This document shows, piece by piece, positions 17,055-25,470 of a stretch of DNA of 46,910 nucleotides. A model generated the notes under the pieces. The model did not search any database. It saw nothing but the letters and a program-made list of their open reading frames with translations, and was not told the origin of the DNA. This stretch comes from an uncultured Porphyromonadaceae bacterium (GTDB taxonomy: Bacteria > Bacteroidota > Bacteroidia > Bacteroidales > Muribaculaceae): NCBI GenBank assembly GCA_900555715.1, contig USMC01000020.1:1-46910 (forward strand), given 5' to 3'. Position 1 is the stretch's first letter. Every line of letters starts with the position of its first letter. The position numbers were made by a program, and so were the translations under genes.

Positions 17055-17137
17055 AATGTAGTGGTTATTTTCGGCAAAATTAGCAAAAAAATTCGGCACT
17101 GCTTATTAATTGCGGCAGAAAATAGGAACGGATGTCC

Positions 17138-17163
17138 TTCATATTGAAGCTTCATATTGAAGC
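17138..17163. repeat. Perfect tandem duplication of 13 bp
   Basis: TTCATATTGAAGC occurs twice in direct contact (17138-17150, 17151-17163), the last base touching the stop codon of cysE. The junction contains the palindrome TGAAGCTTCA. Confidence 0.9.
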
Positions 17164-18041
17164 TATATTCCGGCGCCGTCGATAAAAAACTGTTCTACAG
17201 GCTGACGCTGCAGGATGCGTGAGTTGGACGGAATGTTGTGTGTTACCCATACGTTACCGCCTATTACGGTGTGGCTTCCGATCGTTATGCGTCCAAGGAT
17301 GGTGGCGTTGGAGTAGATGGTGACGTAGTCTTCTATTATCGGATGGCGCGGTATGTTGAGAGGCTGACCGTCGCTGCCGTGCACGAAGCTTTTCGCGCCG
17401 AGGGTCACTCCCTGATATATCGACACATGGTGCCCGATGACACATGTCTGTCCGATGACGACGCCTGTGCCGTGGTCGATGCTGAAATGATGCCCGATGA
17501 CGGCGCCGGGATGGATGTCGATGCCTGTCTGAGAGTGGGCTATCTCTGTGATTATGCGTGGCAGCAGTGGCACGCCGGCGACAAGCAGCGCGTGAGCTAT
17601 GCGGTAGTGGAACATGCCCGTGAAGGCGGGATAACAGAAAATCACTTCAGCGCGGTCGGTCGCCGCAGGGTCGTTGGCGAACATGGCGCTGACGTCGGTG
17701 AGGAGCAGCTGCCGGATGGAAGGCAATGTTTCGACGAATGCACTTGTGGCGCTGTCGCTCATCGACGGGTCGGCGCCGGTGAGACGGCAGGCGCGCCTTA
17801 TCTGAGCCGCCAGTTCCGTACAGATACGGGCTATGCGTACGGCTGTGAGATGACGCAACACTTCGGGCGACGGAGTCCGTTCGTCGAAAAAATCCGGAAA
17901 CATCACCTCACGAATGAGCCGGAGAATGTCCATCAGGCGGGGAACTGACGGCAGATGCCCCGGAGTGCGGTTGACAATCGTGGCGTCGCCGTCGGGTTCG
18001 CCGCACAGTTGCTCGACGATGCTGCTGAGCTTATGAGTCAT
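17163..18041 (-). CDS. cysE: Serine O-acetyltransferase
   Basis: The protein has 292 residues. It acetylates L-serine with acetyl-CoA, giving the substrate for CysK. A helical N-terminal region (about 1-150) precedes left-handed beta-helix hexapeptide repeats. Catalytic residues lie in HPGAVIGHHFSIDHGTG, with further repeats VVIGQTCVIGHHVSIYQGV. I chose ATG 18041 (MTHKLSS), because the open frame upstream to 18146 lies inside cysK without family similarity. The start overlaps the 3' end of cysK by 11 bases, so the two enzymes form a coupled cysteine-synthesis operon. The long N-terminal region is of the EpsC/SATase kind seen in Bacteroidetes. Confidence 0.92.
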   Translation of the reverse strand: MTHKLSSIVEQLCGEPDGDATIVNRTPGHLPSVPRLMDILRLIREVMFPDFFDERTPSPEVLRHLTAVRIARICTELAAQIRRACRLTGADPSMSDSATSAFVETLPSIRQLLLTDVSAMFANDPAATDRAEVIFCYPAFTGMFHYRIAHALLVAGVPLLPRIITEIAHSQTGIDIHPGAVIGHHFSIDHGTGVVIGQTCVIGHHVSIYQGVTLGAKSFVHGSDGQPLNIPRHPIIEDYVTIYSNATILGRITIGSHTVIGGNVWVTHNIPSNSRILQRQPVEQFFIDGAGI

Positions 18042-18969
18042 AGGAGTACAGTCTGGTGGAAAGATAGCGCTCGCCTGTGTCGGGAAGAATGCAGACAATG
18101 GTTTTGCCCTCGTTTTCAGGGCGGCGTGCAAGTTCTGTGGCGGCATGGAAAGCGGCGCCGGAAGATATGCCGGCGAGAATGGACTCTTCTTCGGCGAGCC
18201 GTCGTGCAGCGGCGAAGGCTTCGTCGCCGCTTACGGTGATTATTTCGTCGACGACGGAAGCGTCGTAGTTGCCCGGGATGAATCCCGCTCCTATTCCCTG
18301 TATGGTGTGAGCTCCAGGTTTGCCGCCGCTGAGCACCGGTGAATCGGATGGCTCGACGGCAACGGCCATGACAGTGCTTTTTCTTGCCTTGAGTCCGCGG
18401 GCGCTGCCGCAGAGTGTGCCGCCGGTGCCTACGCCGGCGACTATTATGTCGACAGCACCGTCAGTGTCGTCCCATATTTCGCGTGCTGTCGTGCGTTCGT
18501 GTACTGCTGCGTTTGCCGGGTTGCCGAACTGATCGGGTACAAACGACCCGGGAGTGCTCCTGTGCAGTTCAAGCGCCTTGTCGATAGCTCCTTTCATGCC
18601 GAGATTACCGGGTGTGAGCACAAGCTCGGCGCCGAGAGCGCGCAGAAGGTTGCGTCTTTCGACACTCATTGTGTCCGGCATCGTCAGGATGCATCGGTAA
18701 CCGCGCAGACGTGACACCCAGGCAAGACCGATTCCGGTGTTGCCGCTGGTAGGCTCGATGATAGTCGCTCCGGGTTTGAGGATTCCGCGGGTTTCGGCAT
18801 CTTCTATCATGGCGAGAGCTATCCGGTCTTTGGCGCTTCCGGCGGGATTGTAGCTTTCAAGCTTTACGAGAACGCGTGCTTTAAGACCGTCTTTTTTCTC
18901 TATATTGCATACTTCTGCAAGAGGGGTGTTCCCTATGAGGCTGAGGAGATTTCTGTGGATGTTCGGCAT
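18031..18969 (-). CDS. cysK: Cysteine synthase A (O-acetylserine sulfhydrylase)
   Basis: The protein has 312 residues, the usual length. It makes cysteine from O-acetylserine and sulfide using pyridoxal phosphate. The cofactor lysine is K47 in NPAGSAKDRI, the substrate loop is TSGNTG (74-79), and the phosphate-binding glycine loop is GVGTGGTLCG. It leads the cysK-cysE operon, and the order with overlapping ends matches the known CysK-CysE complex partners. Confidence 0.96.
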   Translation of the reverse strand: MPNIHRNLLSLIGNTPLAEVCNIEKKDGLKARVLVKLESYNPAGSAKDRIALAMIEDAETRGILKPGATIIEPTSGNTGIGLAWVSRLRGYRCILTMPDTMSVERRNLLRALGAELVLTPGNLGMKGAIDKALELHRSTPGSFVPDQFGNPANAAVHERTTAREIWDDTDGAVDIIVAGVGTGGTLCGSARGLKARKSTVMAVAVEPSDSPVLSGGKPGAHTIQGIGAGFIPGNYDASVVDEIITVSGDEAFAAARRLAEEESILAGISSGAAFHAATELARRPENEGKTIVCILPDTGERYLSTRLYSYDS

Positions 18970-18986
18970 GACATAATGAATTTTTA

Positions 18987-18994
18987 CAAAATTA
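18987..18994 (-). promoter_or_regulatory. Probable cysK promoter -7 box
   Basis: TAATTTTG on the minus strand lies 17 bases before the cysK ATG. The -33 position carries no good TTTG. Confidence 0.45.
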
Positions 18995-19032
18995 CTGAAT
19001 AACTATATAACGAAGCATGATTGAGGAAAGAT

Positions 19033-19064
19033 TTTGCGAGGATGAAATAAATTTTATAATTTTG
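19033..19064 (+). promoter_or_regulatory. Promoter of the cobalamin riboswitch transcript
   Basis: TTTG (19033-19036) is followed after 20 bases by TAATTTTG (19057-19064). The expected transcription start, about 19071, falls exactly at the 5' edge of the aptamer. Confidence 0.85.
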
Positions 19065-19070
19065 CAACGC

Positions 19071-19262
19071 TTTACGGTTTCCGTAGGCGCAGGAGTGCGC
19101 CGTGCGCGAGCAACGGAATGAAAAGGGAACGCGGTGAGAATCCGCGACAGTACCCGCTGCTGTGAGTCCTGTTATATGTTTCCGCAAATGTCATTGTCCC
19201 CGCCCATCGGGGATGAGAAGACGCGGTTGACAGGGACGAGTCAGAAGACCTGCCGTAACGTT
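19071..19262 (+). promoter_or_regulatory. Cobalamin (B12) riboswitch aptamer
   Basis: The conserved cobalamin aptamer elements appear in order: AAAAGGGAACGCGGTGAGAA, then TCCGCGACAGTACCCGCTGC and TGTGAG, and the 3' box AGTCAGAAGACCTGCC. The outer stem P1 is TTACGG (19072-19077) with CCGTAA (19253-19258). A helix GTCCTGT (19167-19173)/ACAGGGAC (19230-19237) encloses the variable arm. It stands in the 5' leader of the DUF4465 gene and should lower expression when adenosylcobalamin or a related cobamide is plentiful. Confidence 0.94.
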
Positions 19263-19346
19263 TATTGGCAATGCTTGCGGGACAATGAGCACAGCGATCT
19301 TTCGTACGGATATATCATTGGTATATGCTGAAGATATATGGGTTCC

Positions 19347-19389
19347 CCCGTTCGCATTGTCAGGATGTGAACGGGCTATTCATTTTTTT
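19347..19389 (+). terminator. Riboswitch expression platform: terminator-like hairpin
   Basis: CCCGTTCGCAT (19347-19357) pairs with ATGTGAACGGG (19365-19375) with one G-U pair and a 7-base loop. A run of seven T's (19383-19389) follows after 7 bases, so the spacing is longer than in a classical terminator. It lies between the aptamer and the gene. Its left arm contains CATTGTC (19355-19361), complementary to GACAATG at 19281-19287. Confidence 0.65.
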
Positions 19390-19402
19390 AACTAACATAC
19401 CA

Positions 19403-20404
19403 ATGTACAAGTTTACTCTTTTTGCGGCAGCCTTTGTGCTCGCCGGCAGCGCAGCCAGCGCTCAGAACATTACTCTCGATCTCACCAAAGCCAGCTCCGA
19501 ACTTACGTTCTCGGAAACTACAGGCGCATGGGACGGTACTTTCGACGATGATGAGATTTCAGTTGAAAGCCAGTGCTTCTCTTTTCTGAAAAGTTCGATG
19601 GGAAGCTATAAGACATGGTGGGGATTCACAGCGTCGAATTCGGCTGACAATACATTTAAAACCGATTTTATAACCTATCAGTACAGCAATATGGCTAAGG
19701 GCGGTATCGTTCTCAACGAGGACGGTACTGTCCGTACCGACAAGTTCGGTGCTCCTGTTGTTGATGCTTCGGTGCCATATCTGGTAGCATATTACAACGC
19801 TTATATGTCGCGTCGTCCGACAGATATGATTTTCAGCGACGGCGAAGCGCATGAGCCCGTCGGCGTGTATGTGAATCTGAACAGCTATGCATATTATTCG
19901 ATCACCGAGGGCGACGCAATTGCACGTGCGTTTACCAACGGCGATGTATTCACACTTACGATTCACGGCGTAGCCGAAGATGAAAGCGAAAAGACCATTG
20001 ATGTTGTCCTTGCAAGCTATACCAACGGCGACCTCACAATCAACCGCGGCTGGCGCTATGTCGATCTGTCGTCGCTCGGCGCAGTCAACGAAATCTATTT
20101 CACCATGAAGAGTACCGACAGCGGCACATGGGGCGACAATACTCCGGGTTATTTCTGTCTCGACAAGCTCATTGTCAAGCCTGCAAAGACAACGGGTGTC
20201 GAGAACATCGCCGCAAATACAGCTATCGCCTACGACCGTGCTTCGAAGTCTGTCCGTCTGACAGGGTCGGATTTTGCCGTTGTCTACAATACTCAGGGGC
20301 AGAAAGTGATGACAGCGGAAGGCGCGGAGTTCAGCCTCGAATCGCTTGAGCCGGGTGTATACATCGTGCGAAGCGGAAACAGAAGCCTGAAAGTTGCAAG
20401 ATAA
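19403..20404 (+). CDS. DUF4465 protein with T9SS C-terminal tail, B12-riboswitch controlled
   Basis: The protein has 333 residues. ATG 19403 gives a signal peptide (MYKFTLFAAAFVLAGSAASA-Q); the open frame up to 19325 overlaps the expression platform. Residues about 25-258 match DUF4465, seen in TWWGFTASNSADNTF (71-85), VGVYVNLNSYAYYSITEGDA (153-172), GWRYVDLSSLG (216-226) and DNTPGYFCLDKL (245-256). Residues about 265-333 resemble a type A T9SS sorting tail (YNTQGQKVM, GVYIVRSGNRSLKVAR). The protein is therefore probably exported across the outer membrane and held at the surface. I recall surface B12-binding proteins of gut Bacteroidetes (BtuG, BtuH) under such riboswitches; assignment of this protein as BtuH-like is inference. 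Confidence 0.85.
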   Translation: MYKFTLFAAAFVLAGSAASAQNITLDLTKASSELTFSETTGAWDGTFDDDEISVESQCFSFLKSSMGSYKTWWGFTASNSADNTFKTDFITYQYSNMAKGGIVLNEDGTVRTDKFGAPVVDASVPYLVAYYNAYMSRRPTDMIFSDGEAHEPVGVYVNLNSYAYYSITEGDAIARAFTNGDVFTLTIHGVAEDESEKTIDVVLASYTNGDLTINRGWRYVDLSSLGAVNEIYFTMKSTDSGTWGDNTPGYFCLDKLIVKPAKTTGVENIAANTAIAYDRASKSVRLTGSDFAVVYNTQGQKVMTAEGAEFSLESLEPGVYIVRSGNRSLKVAR

Positions 20405-20493
20405 CCGGCAGCGGTTAAACGGACAGTAGAGAATACATTTTGTGTGTCGGTGTTTGAAAAAATGCCACGAAATACATTATTTTTGTGGAAAAA

Positions 20494-20524
20494 TTTCATA
20501 GATAAGGAAAAATATATATCTTTG
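20494..20524 (+). promoter_or_regulatory. Promoter of the multidomain T9SS protein gene
   Basis: TTTC (20494-20497), 19 bases, then TATCTTTG (20517-20524) fits the Bacteroidetes consensus with one mismatch. It gives the gene at 20588 its own transcript, so it need not depend on the riboswitch. Confidence 0.6.
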
Positions 20525-20587
20525 CGGTGTCTTAAGCTTGTTGGCTGTGGCAAATTGCAAATTATATAGTTAAACTCTATTCCGCGT

Positions 20588-22927
20588 ATGAAAAAAATTC
20601 TCTACTCTCTATTGTTCGCTTCTCTGACGATATCAGGAACGGCAGACGCGTTAGGCGCTGATGCCGGACGCACGGTAATCCTCAGTGAGGATTTTGCCAA
20701 ATTCACGTCAGGCTCTTTCGGAATGCCTGACGAAGACAACGATATCGCATGGGCCGGTATCAGCGATTATACCCAAAGTCCCGGCTGGGACGGCGAGGCT
20801 CTATATGCCGCCGGAGGCTCGTGCTACATCGGCATGGCCGGTTTCGGATTCTATCCCGGTACGCTTACCACCCCTGCTTTCGACGGCTCAGTCAATGAGG
20901 GTAATTATATTGTATCTTTCCGTGCCTGCGGAACGGCTGCCGACGATGTGACCGTAATGCGCTCGTCCGATTCTAAGCAGACCGTACAGGTTACAACCGA
21001 ATGGGCGGAATACTCTATTTCGTTCACCTCAGGCGCCGACGGCGATAAGATCACATTCTCGCCGATGAGCAGTCCTCTTTATATCGACGATATCGTAATA
21101 TATTATGAGGTAAAAGGCGAGGAGCCAGTCACCCCTCCCGAAGGTGCCGTATTATTCGAAACCTTCGACGCATTTTCGGAGGGATCGGAAGCTGACCCGG
21201 TGGCATTCAAGGACGTGGACGGTGATATTCCGGCTGAATATACTGTTGCGCCGGGCTGGAAAGGTAAAGGTCTTTTCCAAGCCGGAGGAAGCTTGTATTT
21301 CGGTCATCACGGAGAAGCCGACAATCCCCAGTCGGCATATCTGAATACGCCTGTAATGGATCTCTCCGGTAACGGCGGCCGCTACACTGTGACTTTCAAA
21401 GCCCGCGAATATGATTTCGGTTTCGGCTTCGGTTACATTAACATCGGTGTTTTCGACGCCACTACCGGAAAACAGGTCTACAACAATTATGCCGAAATAA
21501 CCTCGGAATGGGGTGACTGTTCTGTTGAATTTACTTCCGGTCTGCAGAAATGCTATCTGCAGTTTACTTCCGGTCTGGGAGAAGCTTATATCGATAATAT
21601 CGCTGTAATACAGCCGGTTTCAGAAATCGAACCTCCTCTAGCTACGGGGTGGACTAATATGACGGCTACCGGTTTTACTGTTGCATGGAATGCTGTGGAA
21701 GGAGCGGATTCATACCTTCTCAGTGTTTATCAGCATGATAATACCAAAAGAGTTTATCTCTTTGAAAATGTTTCAGTTGAGGGAACACGCTATACAGTCG
21801 AAGGAGCTGATATTACCAAGCCATATTATTATACAGTCAAGGTAGTACAGGGAGACAAGATTTCCAACGAGTCTAATGAAATGCGTGTACTGGGTCTTAT
21901 TGCTCCCGAGTTGCTTGCTGCTACAAATATTACCATGGATGGTTTTACCGCCAACTGGAATCAGTCGGACCGTGCTACCACATATCTCCTGACGGCATAT
22001 CTGACCCATAAGGCACTTGAATCTGAGGACTATGTCCTGATTGACGAGGATTTCAGTGCTTACAGTGGCGGAAGCCTCACTGAGCCAGTCGAAAGCTCCT
22101 TGCTTAACGGTACTCTCGACGACAAGATTTCGCGCGGCGGCTGGTCGGTAGGTGTACTCGCTTATACCGACGGGGCGATTGCACTTGACAACAGGACTAT
22201 CGCCGAGTATGGTACGTCGTGGATGCATTCTCCCGTTCTCGACATGAAAGGTGGAGCTTGTACGCTCACGCTCAATCATAGAGGTGTGAATGTTAAGAAG
22301 TTTAATGTCGTCGTACGCAATGCCGGTGGTGAAGAACTCTACTCAAAGGAACTCTATGCTGTCAATGACTGGTATGAGGACAAAGTGGAACTTCCGGAGG
22401 TTGACGGGAAATGCTATATTTCCGTTGAGGTGCCTTCATCGGAAAAAGGTCTGCTTTACATAAGCGATATGAAACTCACCAAACGGTTAGAAAAAGACGA
22501 AGAACTGACTTTGCCTTATTTCGCCGCAGAAGTCTCGCGTCCATACGCGCAGGATGTAACGGTTGTCTCTAAAGATGTGCATATCGGTGAATGGCAGGAA
22601 AATGATTCGTTCAGTTATTCGGTGAAAAGCCGCCGGATATATTCCGACAGTTATACCATTGAATATATATTCAGTTGCGAGCCCGAAGCAATTGAAGTCA
22701 AGCGTCCCACATCAACCGGAGTCGCCGACGGAACTGTTTCGTCAGGCAGTGTAGATGTGGTCGACGGAGCCATTGTCGTGGAGGTCGACGGAGATACCGC
22801 TGTCGAAGTATTCGATATCGGTGGTCGGACAGTCTATTCAGGCAGCGGGTCTGCCGCCGTCCGTCCCGGTGCGCATGGCATTTATATTGTCCGGTTCGGC
22901 AATAGCGTTGTGAAAGTAGCTCTCTGA
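20588..22927 (+). CDS. Multidomain Fn3/jelly-roll surface protein with T9SS tail
   Basis: The protein has 779 residues with a signal peptide (about 1-23). Two similar jelly-roll-like modules lie at about 28-175 and 188-345, each starting with an (E)(D/T)F motif and ending with YIDDIVI or YIDNIAV. An Fn3-like domain follows at 350-436. A second Fn3 starts at 438 but is interrupted after about residue 475 by a third jelly-roll module (484-632, ILIDEDF-like start) and seems to resume at 640-707. Residues about 718-779 form a T9SS-type tail (VEVFDIGGRTVYSGSG, GIYIVRFGNSVVKVAL). It is likely an adhesin or glycan-binding surface protein; no catalytic residues are recognisable. A terminator follows. 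Confidence 0.78.
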   Translation: MKKILYSLLFASLTISGTADALGADAGRTVILSEDFAKFTSGSFGMPDEDNDIAWAGISDYTQSPGWDGEALYAAGGSCYIGMAGFGFYPGTLTTPAFDGSVNEGNYIVSFRACGTAADDVTVMRSSDSKQTVQVTTEWAEYSISFTSGADGDKITFSPMSSPLYIDDIVIYYEVKGEEPVTPPEGAVLFETFDAFSEGSEADPVAFKDVDGDIPAEYTVAPGWKGKGLFQAGGSLYFGHHGEADNPQSAYLNTPVMDLSGNGGRYTVTFKAREYDFGFGFGYINIGVFDATTGKQVYNNYAEITSEWGDCSVEFTSGLQKCYLQFTSGLGEAYIDNIAVIQPVSEIEPPLATGWTNMTATGFTVAWNAVEGADSYLLSVYQHDNTKRVYLFENVSVEGTRYTVEGADITKPYYYTVKVVQGDKISNESNEMRVLGLIAPELLAATNITMDGFTANWNQSDRATTYLLTAYLTHKALESEDYVLIDEDFSAYSGGSLTEPVESSLLNGTLDDKISRGGWSVGVLAYTDGAIALDNRTIAEYGTSWMHSPVLDMKGGACTLTLNHRGVNVKKFNVVVRNAGGEELYSKELYAVNDWYEDKVELPEVDGKCYISVEVPSSEKGLLYISDMKLTKRLEKDEELTLPYFAAEVSRPYAQDVTVVSKDVHIGEWQENDSFSYSVKSRRIYSDSYTIEYIFSCEPEAIEVKRPTSTGVADGTVSSGSVDVVDGAIVVEVDGDTAVEVFDIGGRTVYSGSGSAAVRPGAHGIYIVRFGNSVVKVAL

Positions 22928-22948
22928 GACAGATAGAACCATGTAAGC

Positions 22949-22985
22949 GTCCCGCAAGTCATGTACGGCTTGCGGGACATTTTTT
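22949..22985 (+). terminator. Intrinsic terminator
   Basis: GTCCCGCAAG pairs perfectly with CTTGCGGGAC around a 10-base loop, followed by ATTTTTT. It ends the transcript of the multidomain T9SS protein. Confidence 0.92.
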
Positions 22986-22997
22986 ATAACTCTGAAA

Positions 22998-23029
22998 TTG
23001 CTGTTTATTAATAAAAAGGTGTATCTTTG
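22998..23029 (+). promoter_or_regulatory. Promoter of the GH3 gene
   Basis: TTGC (22998-23001), 20 bases, then TATCTTTG (23022-23029), 32 bases before the ATG. Confidence 0.65.
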
Positions 23030-23061
23030 CACAAAATTCAAGAACTAACAAACACTAATAC

Positions 23062-25395
23062 ATGAAAAAGATTGCAACATTGTTCCTCTCTGCGTCAGTG
23101 TGTATTGCTGCATTAGCGCAGCAGGCTGTCCGTCCGGCGATTCCTCGTGATGAGGAAATCGAGAAAAAGGTTGAAAAGACTCTTTCGAAAATGACGCTCG
23201 ACGATAAGGTCGGGCAGATGCTCCAGCTGAATATTGACGTTTTCGGCAAAATGGACTGGTCGAAATTCCATCCTTTCATTATGGATGAGCCGGCTGTCGA
23301 AGAAGCTATAAAGACCTATCGCGTAGGTTCGTTCCTCAACACTCCCGCCATTGCCGGCACTCTGGACAACTGGCATTACTGGATTCCGACATTCCAGAAA
23401 TATTCGATGAAATATCTCGGAATACCTACCATCTTCGGTCTTGACAACAATCATGGTTCGACATATATAGCCAACGGCACGCTCTATCCGCAGCCTATCA
23501 ACCTTGCGGCGTCTTTCGATACTGACATGTCGGAGACTCTCGGCTCCCTCACCGGCTACGAAAGCCGCGCCGCCGATTGCCCCTGGGTGTTCAATCCTGT
23601 CGTGGACCTCGGCAGAGATCCCCGCTGGTCGAGAATATGGGAAAGCTACGGTGAGGATCCGGTTGTGAATTCCAAGATGGTTGTCGCCGCTGTGCGCGGG
23701 CTTCAGGGCGACGATCCGAATCACATCGGACCGTACCATGTCGCCACAAGCGTGAAGCATTATATGGCGTATGGCGCGCCCTGGTCGGGCAAGGACCGCA
23801 CTCCTGCTTATCTTTCGCCGAACGTGATCCGTGAGAAATATTTCGAACCGTTCAAGGCTGCAATCCAGGCCGGCGCCCTCACGCTGATGGTGAACTCCGG
23901 CAGCATCAACGGCGAACCTGTACATGCAAGCTATAAGTACCTTACTCAGTGGCTTAAGAAAGACCTCGACTGGGACGGTGTGATTGTCACCGACTGGGCG
24001 GACATCAACAACCTCTACCAGCGCGAGAAAGTGGCTAAAGACAAGAAAGACGCTATCCGCATCGCTATCAACGCCGGTATCGACATGAGCATGGAGCCTT
24101 ACAGCACCGAGTTCTGTGTTCTTCTTAAAGAACTGGTAGAAGAAGGAAAGGTGAGCATGGAACGTATCGACGATGCCAACCGCCGCATTCTCCGTCTCAA
24201 ATACCGCCTCGGTCTTTTTGAGCATCCCAATACAGGTCTCAAGAAGAAAGATTATGTCAAATTCGGTGCAGAGGAATTTGCAAAGACGGCTCTCATGGCA
24301 GCCGAGAATTCGGAAGTGCTTCTTAAAAATGACGGTGTGCTCCCCATCGCCAGGGGCAAGCGCATTCTTGTGACCGGTCCCAATGCCAATCAGATGCGTT
24401 GTCTCAACGGCGGCTGGAGCTATACATGGCAGGGCTCGGGAACGGAAATGCTCACCGAACAGTTCAACACGATCTATGAAGCGTTCTGCAATAAGTACGG
24501 TAAGGAAAATGTCGTCCTCGAGCAGGGCGTGACCTATAATGAAAAAGGCCAGTACTACGAGGAAAATTCGCCCGAAATCGAAAAGGCTGTCGCAGCGGCG
24601 CAGAATGTCGACGTCGTTGTCGCCTGTGTAGGTGAAAACAGCTATTGCGAGACTCCCGGCAACCTCACCGATCTGTGGCTGTCTGAGAATCAGCGTAACC
24701 TGGTGAAAGCGCTCGCCAAGACGGGCAAGCCTATCGTGCTTGTTCTCAACGAAGGTCGTCCGCGACTGATAGCCGACATCGAGCCTCTTGCCGCAGGTGT
24801 GATCGACATTCTCCTGCCCGGCAACTACGGAGGCGATGCTCTCGCAAATCTCGTGGCCGGCGATGCCAACTTCACTGCCAAGCTTCCGTTTACCTATCCG
24901 CGCGAAATCAACTCTCTCGCCAACTACGATTATAAGGTCAGTGAGGAGGTGGGCACTATGGACGGTGCTTATAACTACGACGCCAAAGTTTCGCTTCAGT
25001 GGCCCTTCGGCTATGGGCTGAGCTATACGACATTTGCATACAGCAATCTTAAGGTCGACCGCGCACGCTTCAATGCTGACGACATGCTGACAGTTACTGT
25101 CGATGTGACGAACACCGGCAAGGTCGCCGGCGCTGAGCCTGTGCTTCTCTACAGCAGCGACCTTGTGGCATCGCTCGTCCCTGACAACCGTCGTCTGCGC
25201 GATTTTACCAAGGTGACACTGTCGCCCGGCGAGACAAAGTCGGTTACGTTCCGTCTTCCCGCCAAGAGTCTTGCTTTTGTGGGAGCTGATGAAAAATGGC
25301 GTCTTGAAGAAGGCGACTTCACACTGAAAATCGGCGATCAGACAGCCAATATATTCTGCGAAAAGACTAAGGTGTGGGATACACCGAATATCTGA
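23062..25395 (+). CDS. Secreted GH3 beta-glucosidase-type glycosidase
   Basis: The protein has 777 residues, a usual length for GH3 enzymes. A signal peptide (about 1-19, ALA-Q) directs it to the periplasm or beyond. The N-terminal TIM-barrel carries the substrate loop KHYMAYG and the nucleophile Asp311 in GVIVTDWADI. The alpha/beta sandwich carries the likely acid/base Glu530 in GENSYCETPGN. A C-terminal Fn3-like domain (about 670-770) completes the layout. It should remove terminal beta-linked glucose or a related sugar from oligosaccharides; exact specificity is unknown. It has its own promoter and is followed by a terminator, so it is a single-gene unit. Confidence 0.93.
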   Translation: MKKIATLFLSASVCIAALAQQAVRPAIPRDEEIEKKVEKTLSKMTLDDKVGQMLQLNIDVFGKMDWSKFHPFIMDEPAVEEAIKTYRVGSFLNTPAIAGTLDNWHYWIPTFQKYSMKYLGIPTIFGLDNNHGSTYIANGTLYPQPINLAASFDTDMSETLGSLTGYESRAADCPWVFNPVVDLGRDPRWSRIWESYGEDPVVNSKMVVAAVRGLQGDDPNHIGPYHVATSVKHYMAYGAPWSGKDRTPAYLSPNVIREKYFEPFKAAIQAGALTLMVNSGSINGEPVHASYKYLTQWLKKDLDWDGVIVTDWADINNLYQREKVAKDKKDAIRIAINAGIDMSMEPYSTEFCVLLKELVEEGKVSMERIDDANRRILRLKYRLGLFEHPNTGLKKKDYVKFGAEEFAKTALMAAENSEVLLKNDGVLPIARGKRILVTGPNANQMRCLNGGWSYTWQGSGTEMLTEQFNTIYEAFCNKYGKENVVLEQGVTYNEKGQYYEENSPEIEKAVAAAQNVDVVVACVGENSYCETPGNLTDLWLSENQRNLVKALAKTGKPIVLVLNEGRPRLIADIEPLAAGVIDILLPGNYGGDALANLVAGDANFTAKLPFTYPREINSLANYDYKVSEEVGTMDGAYNYDAKVSLQWPFGYGLSYTTFAYSNLKVDRARFNADDMLTVTVDVTNTGKVAGAEPVLLYSSDLVASLVPDNRRLRDFTKVTLSPGETKSVTFRLPAKSLAFVGADEKWRLEEGDFTLKIGDQTANIFCEKTKVWDTPNI

Positions 25396-25414
25396 CACTG
25401 ACGTAAGGTCATAG

Positions 25415-25452
25415 AAAAGCCCCGGGCATCGATGATGAATGCCGGGGCTTTT
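25415..25452. terminator. Bidirectional terminator between GH3 and crp-like genes
   Basis: AAAAGCCCCGGGCAT faces ATGCCGGGGCTTTT around a 9-base loop (one G is unpaired). The A run on one side and T run on the other let it serve both converging genes. Confidence 0.9.
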
Positions 25453-25470
25453 GCTTTATATCTTTATCGT

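Noticed and set aside
19325..19402. Longer N-terminus for the DUF4465 protein
   Set aside because: It would translate the riboswitch expression platform and hide the signal peptide behind 26 unrelated residues.
23113..25398. A 761-codon open frame antisense to the GH3 gene
   Set aside because: It is an exact shadow of a clear GH3 gene, has no recognisable motifs or signal, and arises from codon bias.
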